A DNA stretch of 64,000 nucleotides from Amborella trichopoda (Eukaryota; Streptophyta; Magnoliopsida; Amborellales; Amborellaceae), in contig NW_006494916.1 in NCBI RefSeq assembly GCF_000471905.2, positions 2,590,748-2,654,747 of the forward strand, given 5' to 3'. A program made the position numbers and the translations under genes. Below are positions 24,901-36,832 of this stretch, one piece after another (position 1 is the stretch's first letter; every line of letters starts with the position of its first letter). The notes beneath the pieces are model-generated. The model saw only the letters and a program-made list of their open reading frames with translations, searched no databases and was not told where the DNA came from.

Positions 24901-27900
24901 GCAAGCAGTGGGAGCATGTGAAGTTCAGAACTTATAAATACAGAGTAGATCATCATCACCATCAAAGTATTTTCTCAAATAATTGGGGTCCGCTACACGA
25001 ATCTTGGTCTGCCATTCTACTCTATTAAGGGCCATACACCCTTAGTGAGGCCGAAAAGATGTAGCGACTTATGGCCTCACTAAGGTTATGCCCCTTAATA
25101 GAGCATAATGACAGATCAGGTTTCGTATAGCCAACCCCAATTAGTTGGGAAAAGGCTTTAATGATGATGATGATTTGGTCATCTACTCTGTATTTATAAG
25201 TTCTGAATTTGACATGCTCCCATTGATTGCTGAATGGAAAGATGAAATACCAAAGAGAACTCTTTCTGCTTGAAACTTTGTGTAAAGTCCAATAAATACG
25301 GTTGGGAGCTTTGTCGATAAAAAAAAATTGAGGTGAATTTAAGGTTTTGAATAAATACTTTAAGGACAAATTAAAATATGAGATGTGCAGCTCGCACTTG
25401 ATCATAATGAATTCTAGGGAAGACATTGGAAAGCTTACAGCAGAATTAGCTTGGCTTGCAAACTGGTGTATTTGCTTGTTCTGGCCATCGACCTACAAGG
25501 ATATTTATCAATGGTTTATTTCCTTTTAGATAACATTGTTATGTTATATTATCAAAGAGGTTCACTTTTCTTTTTGGGGAATAGAGGAAAACAATTTTTT
25601 TAGGTAGTGTTGGGCTGTTTCACTAAAAGTGGGGGAGCAAGCTAGGGTTCCTGTCACTCTTTAATATTCATAATAAAAAGCGGCACGATTGCCAAAAATT
25701 TGGTGCATCCAAATGTTGCCTTGTTTTGACGTTATAAGCTTGTTGTGAATAGATTAAACAAATTTTATTTCTGACGTTATTGATATCTTGTATTGGCTAG
25801 ACCAAGAAGTTATTGATATCCATATGACTTTGTACAATATTTGACATTTGTGGTTGATATGATGATATCTAATTCTTCCTATTTGTGTGGCTATATATGC
25901 AGTTCTGGTTGTTGTCAAACATGGCCCTCTTCCTTTATTTTCTATTGTTATAGTATTGTTTATTCATACTTTCTTGACTTCTATTACTAGTGGTAGAGTC
26001 GACATCATTATGTAGACTGCCACATTTTATATTTTTTTGTGTTGTTTCAAGTGCACATTACTGTTGTGTAATGCTTTTACTTGTTATTTTTATCATTGTA
26101 GATGCTGGAGCACTATTGACGTTTGGGTGGGGTTTATATGGGCAGGTGAATTTTATTCATGTCTAGATTGTTGTTCCTATCCTTTTTTCTTTTCGTTTTT
26201 CCTATGTGGGTTGCTCATTTCCTTATTAAGAAATACCTGCATACTTTCTGTCCCATATAGGAGTTCATAAAGTTTTTGTTTTAAATACAAACATTGCATA
26301 TGCTGAAATAGGGGTCTTTTTCTTTATCCACTTTTTTAGTAATTTCATCCATCCATACAACCCAAAGCCATTGCATACAACTGTTCTATTAGCTGAATGG
26401 TTTGAAATTGAATTGCACAGAATAGCCCCTAAATAGTGGTTATGAAAACTAAATCTCTGCTTAAAATTCTTTTCTGTAAAAATATGAAAGTGATACAACC
26501 ACAGATATTTTAGAATGTCTCAACTTTTCTTTATAAGTAAAAATATCTCAAAATTTGATAAAACTTATGCATAGATTGGATTATGCCCTGAATCATTTTC
26601 ACCATTTACTCATTGGAATATCTTCAATGTACCAAAAATTTAATGGAGGATATTTTTGTTGCTTGTTAGGGAAGCTATGTAATAATTTCATATCTAAGGT
26701 TATTTATATAAAAGATAAGGTTCACCCTTCCTAGTAGTAAAAAGAAACACGGAAAACCCCATATTTATTTGTTATATATTTTTTGTACGAAATGGATCCT
26801 CATCTATGCACGTTAGAATCTTAGTTTTTCCTATCTGAAATTTTGCACAATGCCATAAGCACAAATCTTTTATTTATATAAAAGATAAGGTTCACCCTTC
26901 CTAGTAGTAAAAAGAAACACGGAAAACCCCATATTTATTTGTTATATATTTTTTGTACGAAATGGATCCTCATCTATGCACGTTAGAATCTTAGTTTTTC
27001 CTATCTGAAATTTTGCACAATGCCATAAGCACAAATCTTGGGATCAATGTGTCTCATCATTGGATTTGAGAGCTTTGCATGAGTTTCTTGAAGGATGAGA
27101 ACTTTGCATGAGTTTCTTGAAGGATGAGAACTTTGCATGAGTTTCTTGAAGGTGGTGGATCACATCAGAACGTAGGGTAATTCTGCAGTCATACAGCTGT
27201 TGAATCCTGTGAATCTGTGATCTTTTTTTTTTTTGATGCTGTTAACTATTACGAACTTGTGATCTTTGTGTATCAAAACCATAGAAATGGTAATAGTAAA
27301 GCAAGAGAGAGGAAAATCTAAAGAACCAAAGTCAATCAAAAGATGAAGAGGAGTAGGCGTCGTCTTCTCCCTCTTTCTCTCAGCTGGAACACAATCTATG
27401 AACTTTATCCCAAAGCTAAACCCCTGCCTTCTCAAACTCTGCCTCCCCCCCCCCCCCTCTTCCTACTCGAGGACTCAAGCCGTTTGTCCTAAAGTCTAAT
27501 CCGGCTCTGCAGGCCTCTTTCTCATAGGTGGTCGCCGCAGCTAAAGTACCCCTTGTTCCCGGTACCTCACCTCCCTCCTCAGGTGGGTGTCCTCCTGCCC
27601 CGGATGCTTTTTCCCCGTTCACCCCTTCATCGTCTCCACCCCTGCAAAGGAATCTGCTCCGCACAGATCCAAACTTCTTGCTTCCCTAGTGGGAAGTTTC
27701 CAACCTAGACGAGATGATGTCAGGGGAATTGAAAGATGGGCTCAACAGCTCTGGGTGTAGCCAAACCGTACTTGCCACCGCCTCTCTAGTGGCAACATAC
27801 TCTTTTCCTTCCCCTCACACGAACATGCTCTCCGTGTCCTACAGGAACCCCCCCCCTCTATTTTCAAAGGGGCCACCTTCATACTTCGAGCATGGTCGCC

Positions 27901-30900
27901 AAAGGAAGGGTCTTATCGGAAGCAGAGACTTTGGCTCACGACGGGCCACATTCCCCTATACGCGTGGTCTCCACCCACGTTCAGGAGAGTGGCAGAAGCT
28001 TGTGGTGACCTGATCTCAATCCACTGGAAATCCATTGAACTGCTTCCTCTTGGTTCCATTCGTCTTCTCCTGGATGTCCTAGACATTACCTTCATCCCAC
28101 CTTGCATCTGGTTAGAAGTTGATGACCTTTTCTTCCCAATCTCACTCTCGTGGTCGGTGACCTCTCTGCCCTCTGCCAACTTCATTAACCCAATAGACCT
28201 TCCCTTACCCAAGGGCTCCTCCTCCCGATCCTGGATCACTATTTCGAGGAAACGTCGCCACCCAAGGAGGCGTCATTGGTAGCTTCACAACGGCTCCACG
28301 CCTCTCAGGGAGCGCCCCCAACCCAATCTTCTGAAATTGGTCCTAGTAGCCACCTGAAAACCACGTGGGGGTCAAACTGGTCAGCCTGGTAAGACGTTTG
28401 ATGTCATCCAGCCGGCCTTGCAGTCTGTAGGTGTACCCTCCCTGCCAGGCCTAAGCCTCGATGGCGGCGCTGCTGTCGGTCCTCTCCCGCCACTTCTAGA
28501 CCTAACTCACCGCCTCGGCAAGGACATGATGGTAGACCGCGAGCCTTCTCTGATGCTTCATTTGTCGGGCCACTCAGTTGGGTTTGGCTTGTCGTCTTTT
28601 ACTCTCCCAGACAGCTGGCCCCTCCCGTATGAGGACTCATCTTGTTTGGCTCAGATCTTAAGCACCCCTCTTGCTCGCTCAACACCTGTTTACTTTGCCC
28701 CCACTTCCTTCTGCCTCTCCCCATGCCAACCTGACACTTTTCACCCTGTGCCACTCTCATCATCCCTCCCACCTGTCACCCTCACATAATCAATCCCTGC
28801 CCTCATCATCCCACCCGTTGACCTCATGCAACCCTTCATCGCCCCTGTCTTCTCATCCGTCGCCTCCTCCTACCATTGTCTTTTCCTCGCCGTCAGTCGA
28901 AGAGACACCGCCCTCCACCCTCAACCCTCAACCCCTTTGGTGACATCTGGCCTCATCTCGAGTCTCGAGACCACGATCACTATAAAGCCACTTCAGACGC
29001 CTCGTTTGCCCCCCTCTCTCTTCTACCCCCACCACCCTCTCTTTCCCACTCCACCCTTAGTGACTCTTTGGTTGACCCACGCTCTCCTCTCCCCTTGGCG
29101 CCCTTCTCCTTCCCTCTCCCTTTGGCACCCTCCTCTACCTCTTTGCAGAACTCCCCCCACCCTACAACCCTCTCCCTCATCAAGAATCCTAGCCAGGAGC
29201 CCATCCACGTGGATCCAAACCCCTTCTCTTCTCCTTTACCCCTCGAACCTCTTGAACCTTTGCCCCTGGCTCTCCTACCCCCATCTGTTCCTTCGTCTTC
29301 TACACCCTTCTCTTCCCTGACCTTCTTACCTCTGCACTTTGCCACCTAGGTAGTTCCTCCTCAGCCTGTCAAGCCACCAACCCCTTCTCCATCCTTGTCC
29401 GATATGGATAGATCTCAGTTTCCCTTTGGCATCATGGCAGTGCACTCCATGGACCCCTCTCCTCCTGACTCAGCCCTGATCTCTTTCTTGGTAGCCCCTC
29501 ACTTCTCGTTTACCCCTCACTTGGTTCACATTTGCAGCGTTCGAACTCTGCATGTTACCTAACCCTCCACTCGTCCTTAGTCTAATCCCTCCTTTGTACC
29601 CCTAGTCTCACCACTTCCTTACTTATCACCCCTCTTTTCTCTACCCTTTACCTGCTTCCTTTCTTAGCCCTCCTCTCTACCCCTCGCTAACTCCGTCCTA
29701 TCTCCATTAGACTCCCTCCCCCACCTTCCCTACCCTGTTCCAGAGTAATCTAACCTCTGGCCTGTCCCCTCCTGCAGCCCCTTGATGTAACGCCCAGCCC
29801 TCCATCCTCCCCATCTTCTTTTACTTGCGACCTTCCCCTTCCTGCTTCCCCTAGCCCCGTTTTCCTCCTTGTTCCTTCCCCGCTTTCTAACCTTGAACTC
29901 CTCCTCCTGACCTCTACCCTACTAACCCTTTCTCTTTGCCCACTTCTCTAGTCAGGGGTAACCCCAGGTCACCTACGCCCCCTGATCTCTCCCCCTTCAG
30001 CCGAGGCCAATGCTGAGGGCGTCAATAGGGATGGGAATAACAATGAACTTAACAAGATGAAGGAAATCTATCGTATCATGGGTTTCCAACGCAAAGGCTC
30101 TGAAGGATTGGCACACCAATTCTTACTCTCGGACGCTCAAAGCCGTCTTAAGGTGAGCTTTAGAGGACAAAGGGAGCTTCTCAACCTAGTCTCCTCGATC
30201 AATTACGATAAACCCTCCATAGAAGAGCCCCCTTCGCCAACCCCCTCTCCCCTCCCCCTTGGGCTTCTTCTCCGAGGAGGTTTGTAAGACTTGCCCCCTC
30301 TTTTGCTCCCACTTTTAAACCATGAAAATTCTTACGTGGAATGTAAGAGGGTTGGGATAGCCTTCCAAAAGGGAGGCTGTCAAGGATATGACAGTAAAAC
30401 ACTTTCCCTCAATCCTAGCTCTTATTGAGACCAAACAGCCGGACCCTACCCTCCAACTTATTCGTCTTGTCTGGGGAAGAAGGCCTTACCAGTGGGTGTC
30501 TTTGCCTGCAGTCAGGGCATCAGGTGGAATATGGGTGTTTGGAACCCATTAGAACACTTACTCCTTTCTTCCTACATTGGGGAGTACTTGGTCATAGTTC
30601 TTCTTTCACGCATATCCGATGATTTCCCCTGGAAATTCTCAGCTATTTACGGAACTCCGCTTCTCTTAGACCTTTGCTTTGGGCTGAACTGGACCATGTA
30701 GCTTCCCTACCCCATCCTACTTGGTACCTGGGTGGGGATTCGATATCACTAGATGGTCCCACAAGAGAAATTCCAACTCCATCAATTCTCAGGGAATGAT
30801 GGACTTCTCGAACTTCACCTCTCGTAACGAATTCCTAGATATCCCCCTCCAAGGAAACCGCTTCACTTGATCAGACCACTCATCCCAACCCTCTCTCTCT

Positions 30901-33900
30901 AAGTTGGATAGATTCTTCCTCTCCTTGAATTGGGAGGAACGTTTTCTGGGAACACATGCTCTATCCCTGCCTAAACCCACCTCGAACCACTTCCCCATCC
31001 TTCTGGACACTCAAGCTGTCAGGAGAGGACAAAAGCCTTTTAGATTTGAATTAGCCTAGCTAGAAGAAGACTCGTTCTCAACCCTTATTCCAACTTGGTG
31101 GAACTCCTTTTCTCCCTTGGTTTCAGGTAGAGCAGGGTATAGGCTCCAAACCAAAAGCCTCCCTCAAACCTGGAGTAAGTCTATCCCCGGGAACTACTCT
31201 CAAACCAAGTCCTCCCGGCTGAATACCATTCAAGACCTCGATCAAACAGAGGAGTCCAGACCTCTATCAGCCACATAATCAAACCTTAGGACCCAAACCA
31301 AGTTGGAATACTTCTCCATTCTAAAAAAGGAAGAACTGTATTGGTTTCAAAGGTCCAAAGTAAACTGGCTAAAAGCAGGGGACCAAAATACAGGTTTCTT
31401 GCACTGAATAGCTAATTGTCGCAGAAGAGACAATACTATCTCCACTATCAAGGTTGACAATCATAATCTGGATCAGTTTGTGGAAATCAAGTCGGCCATC
31501 CTTGCTTTCTTCCAAAATCTCTACATTGCCCCTTTGGGTCTCAGACCAAGGATGACCAATCTAGATTTCTTAACTCTTCCAGACCACTGAGCACTTTAGC
31601 TGAAGAGCCCTTTCTCTGAAGTAGAAATTACGAAAGCTATCGACGATCTAGCCAAAGACAACCCCTCGGTCCTGACGGTTTCCCCATTGCCCCTTTAAAG
31701 ATCTTTTGGGAAACCTTCCAACCAGACTTCAAGAGTTTCTTTGATGAATTCTTCACAAGCCATCAACGCTAGCTTCATTGAAGGGGCAGAGGAACTCAAG
31801 GACTTCAGTCCAATCAACCTGCTCAATACAAGATTCTGGCCAAGGTACTGGCTTCAAGGTTCAAACAAGTCCTTCCCCTTATCATCTCGCCGTCACAGTC
31901 AGCATTCATCAAAGATAGGCAAATCCTAGATGGGGCTTTAGTGCAACATGAGTGCCTACACTCCAGGCACATCACCAAGAAACCCAGCCTCATTTTCAAG
32001 ACAGATTGGGAGAAGGCGTATTACCACGTTGACTGATCAAAACTGGATGAAACAATGGCTAGAATGGGGTTCCTGGACCTTTGGAGAAAGTGGATGAGAG
32101 GCTTTTATTACTCTCATCCTCATCAATGGGACTCCAAAAGGCTTTTTCCCATTCTCGAGGGGGCTCCGTCAAGGGGATTCACTCTCCCCTTTTCTCTTCG
32201 CCATTGCAGCAGAAGTATTTAGTCGATCTATCACTCGTTTGTACCAAGAAGGCCTTCTCACAGGCTTCAAATGCAGTCCTCCCAACTGTGTCACCTACAA
32301 TATGCAGACGACACATTGGTGTTCCTGGATGCAACACTAGAAGAAATAGTCAATCTGAGGCTTTTTCTTAAATGCTTCGAAGCAGCAACAGGCTTCAAAG
32401 TCAACGTGGATAAATCAAAGATGATGGGGGTGGCCCTCGCTAATGTAGAAACCAGAGCGCTAATTCCTAATTGGGATTGCAAAGTCGAGGACTTCCCCAC
32501 CACCTACCTTGGTCTAACCTTGGGATTGGGAAAACCAAAAAAGAGACAATGGTCTCATGTGATAGACAAAGTAGACAGGCGTTTGGCAGGATTGAAAGGG
32601 AGACATCTATCTGGCAGGCCGCACCGCACTGGTAAAAGCAACCCTGGTAAACTCTCCAGTCTACCTCATGTCCCTTTTCCATATGCCAGTCTCGATGGCC
32701 AACCGCCTAGACCAACTGATGAGGAATTTCCTTTGGTTAGGTCAGATCGAGAAAACCAAATGTCACCTCATTTCATGGGACAAGGTCTGCCTCCCCAAAT
32801 TGCAGGGAGGGTTAGGGATTAGGATCCTTAGGAAACACAACCTGGCCTTACTAGGGAAATGGTAGTGGCGATTAGCTACTCAGACTAACTCCCTCTGGGC
32901 TCAAGTCCTCCGTAGCAAATACATGATTTCGAAAGACGCTTGGGTGCCGAGGGGAGATCCCTGAATAGGGCCTCAAGTGCGTGAAAGTCCTTTGCATCCT
33001 CCCTCTCCTTGTTCAAAAAATTCATCCGATTTCATCCTAGAGAAGGTACAAGAGTAAGCTTCTGGTCAAACCTCTGGCAACGCCACACTCCCTTAAGGGA
33101 CCTCTTCCCCTCCCTTTACTCTCATGCCTCCAACAAAGCTTCCACCATAGCAGATGAAATGGTCCTTTCAGGGGATCAAAGAGTCTAGAACCCCTCCTTC
33201 AGAAGAAATCTCGCAACTAGCCATTTCCTATCCCTTTCAACTGCTTTGCATTCCATCTTCATAGCTCCGACTGGGAAGGATTCTCTTGTTTGGACTCTCT
33301 CTCCTTCTGGCACATTTTCGGTGGCATCATTTTACAAAAAACTTATCCAGCCGCCCACCTTCCCACTCAACCCTATCTCTGTCCTCTCCAAGGTCTGATC
33401 CGCTATCGCCACTCCAAAAGTGCAGACCTTTAATTGGATTGCCTGCTCCCAAAGGGCTCTCACAGGTGACCAGCTTCAAAAGAAAGGGATCCCAATCCCC
33501 AACAGATGCGCTATGTGCCAGAGTGAGGAATCAAACCCACACCTCTTCATCCATTGCAGCCTTGCACAGGACCTGTGGAGCCTCTTAGTCCAGTTGTTCG
33601 GCTTCCAATGGGTCACCCCACCTTTGGTCACGGTTCTAATCTCCTCGTACCATGTCCCTTATTGGCCGAAGGCTGGTAGAACCCTATGGAAGGCCGCCAT
33701 GGCAGCCACCATCTGGGTCATTTGGTTAGAAAGGAATGCCAGGATCTTCCAAGGCCGTAAAAAAGAAGTCCCAACACTTTTCCACAAGGTTACTTCATTA
33801 GTTATTTTCTGGGCCTCTAACCACAAGGTTTTCTCCGAGATTTCGGTAAACACTTTTCTGAGCCAATGGGAAAACACCCTCAATCTCCAACCACATAAGG

Positions 33901-36743
33901 TCCAAAGACCCAACAATTGGTTGCCCCCTTAGAAGGCACCATCAAGCTTAACTTTGACGGTTGCTCTCTGGGGAACCCTGGCGCTGCTAGAGCCGATGAA
34001 GTCTTCTGCGACCATCAACGCAATATCCTGTTCACCTATTCCGAGCACTTAGGCCATGAAGACTCTCAATTTGCTGAAGCCATGGCCCTGCTCTTGGGCC
34101 TTAAGAGCTTCAACCGCTCTTGGGGATCACGCTTGTTTGTGAAAGGAGACGCCCAAAATGTCATTTCCTAAGCAGCTGGGACCTCACCACCTCCGTGGTA
34201 TCTATCTTTGATTTTTGATGAGATTGCTTACACTTGCAGGGATATTGTCGTCTCATGGAATCATATCTGGACGACGTCCAATGAGTTCGCCAATCTTCTG
34301 GCGAAAGACGGAGCTAGGGCCCAAGCAAAAGATCTCACCTAGACGAGATTTTGTTGGGCTGCAGATGTCAAATAGTAGTCGCCGGTCCATCTCCTCTTTT
34401 GCTTTGGACCACAGTGGGCGCATCCGTGTTTAGTTACACTTCAGTACACTTCTTGTAATCGAGCAAGTCTATAAGCCCCAATTTTTTGGTTACATTCCAT
34501 AACACCTATTGTAATCGGGCAAGTCTATAAGCCCCAATTTTTTGTATAGGGTCTTTGACCTATTTTTTGATCGAGAGACCTGACTTGTGGGTACCTCGGA
34601 TCCCTCTTCTGTTTCTTGACACACTCACATCAATACAAAAGTTAGCTTTACTCCAAAAAAAGATAGAGGAAAATCAAGATGAAAAGACATATTTGGATAT
34701 TCTAGTGAACTCTCGAAGCATCGCTTTAGTGAGCTATGTGTTACATTGACCAGGACTCATGCTTGGGAGGGTTGTATCTTGGGGTCAACTTCAGGATCCT
34801 CACTTAATGTACTCAGCACCTCATAGGAGGGAGTATTGACATCAATTCCAGATTTGCTCTGCCTTCAATCTCCCCTTGTGTGGGCATGAGACCTTAGAAG
34901 GATTCTGGGCTGTCCACTGTCACACAGTGTCGGTTTCTTTCTCTAAAACTGGGATCATCATCTGTGTTACTATTCTGGAGGCAGCAGAAAATAGGGAACT
35001 TGGAAGAGCTGGTTCTTGATGATGATACATTGTATTTCACTGAAATTTTGAACATTGAAATTGCTTTTATATCTGCTTTAGGTAAAAAAGAATTTCAGCT
35101 GCAAACAATTTTTGTGAGATATTAATGAGATAAGTGAGTGCTGCCATTGTATAACTGCAGTTTTCAAACATCTTCTTTATCTCTAAATCTTCCGACCCAA
35201 CATAGTGTCCACTAAAATCTAGTGCCGTTGGCATCTTAAGGCTACTCCTAAGGACTTTATTAATAATTAACATATAAAATTAAATTAAACCTTAACTAAT
35301 TTTAATCATAATGAGAATAAATAGCTCCACTCATGTTTTTTAATTTCCACCCAAACCTTTTGGAGGTCAATTTTGTAGTTGTTAGCATTGCCACCCATGT
35401 TCTTGAAACCAAAGCATTAATAAAAAAAGTGAGTAGCCAAACGTACTTTCATTAATAAAATGTAAAGTTGTGAATATTGATTAAACATTTGCAATTAATA
35501 TCAATGTAGACATATATAAAATTTTGAAATGTTATTTTTTATTTTAATAAGTATTTGTGGCTTAAAATATGAATTTAACAAATTTCCCAATTAGCACTTT
35601 TTGTTTAAAAACTGGGAACTATTGTTTTTTCAAAGAAATGTCTAAGTAGTTTCTCATATAATAATTAGGATTGATTATGGAAATTACGAATTTTGCTTAT
35701 GAAATTTAAAAAAATTGTTTCAATTATAGTTTTGAAAATCAAATTTAACTTGAAAGACAAGGCACGTCCAAATTTATAATTTCTTTTAAAAGTTCTAATT
35801 ATAGAATTGGAATTGTATAGTTTTTAAACTAGTTTTATTAATGTGAAGTCTGTTTTCTAAATAACTTTATTAAGAACGTTACTTGTAATTGAATATTTTC
35901 CCAACTTTTGTTATAAATGGATTTGTTATCTGTCTATTTGTTCTACATATATTTAACCACATTTTAATGCTAGGACACATGGTATTCATTTAGATGATAT
36001 AGCTAATGGAGAGAGACTACTGTAGGCGGCCCACTATGGTTAAGGTGATTTAATGGAAGACCTTCCCATTATAAAGGAATTAGAAGACAAGAGTTCGAAT
36101 TATCGAGGAGTTAAAAAGATGGGACTTTTGTTCTAAACATCCACAATCATGGGAGAGATCTCCATCTCTTTCTCTCCTAGGTTTATTGAGATTGTCCAAA
36201 AATTCAATGGTCTCTTTTCACTATTAGGATTTATTTTTGCTAGGCACATAAAGAGTGTATGATTTTTTTCTTATTTAATTATTCGAAGTTATGGTTCTAC
36301 CCAATGTTAACCTTATGGTGATGGGGTTGTGATGATCATATGGGCTGTGGAAAATTACTCACATGAACGGTGTAGTGAAAACATTTAGAGAGATTCAAAA
36401 GGTGGAAACCTATAGTAATGATCATATAGCTAAAATATCTTAACACCATCTATGTTGACCAAGATTAGTGAAGGAAAAATGTTATATGAGCTATATGATT
36501 ATAATCACAATCACTATCATGTAGTATATAGCCCATGCAACCAGTAGGTTGGACGGTGGTGGAAGGGAATATTTTTCTCCATATATTCAATTAACTGAAT
36601 TGCATTTTATATGCCTTCTCTCTCTCTGCATCACTCTCCATGATGGTTGTTAACATCATCACTAGGGTTAGGATGATGATCTACATCAAATAACATGGAA
36701 GATAGTTTGTAGAAATTGCGCAGTATTGATATGAGGGAGAGAT

Positions 36744-36832
<89 letters not shown>

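Larger units (their letters stand above)
20675..26101 (+). other. intron 6 of the RCC1 gene (5.4 kb)
   Basis: Bounded by the exon 6 donor and exon 7 acceptor. It carries a hAT transposase relic on the - strand and a 627-bp palindrome, both listed separately. The rest shows no coding motif. Confidence 0.85.
27319..34661 (+). mobile_element. 7.3-kb L1-type LINE in sense orientation in intron 7
   Basis: It has ORF1, ORF2 (endonuclease, RT, zinc finger, RNase H), a 3' UTR and a short A7 tail (34655-34661) preceded by the CTTTACTCC-type end common in plant LINEs. AGAGGAAAATC just before it (27308-27318) recurs just after the tail (34665-34675), a likely 11-bp target-site duplication, so the copy appears near full length. 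Frames are interrupted by several stops and shifts, so it is inactive. It differs in sequence and base composition from the LINE at the window start (GC-richer, C-rich ORF1), so it is a different family. Confidence 0.92.
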
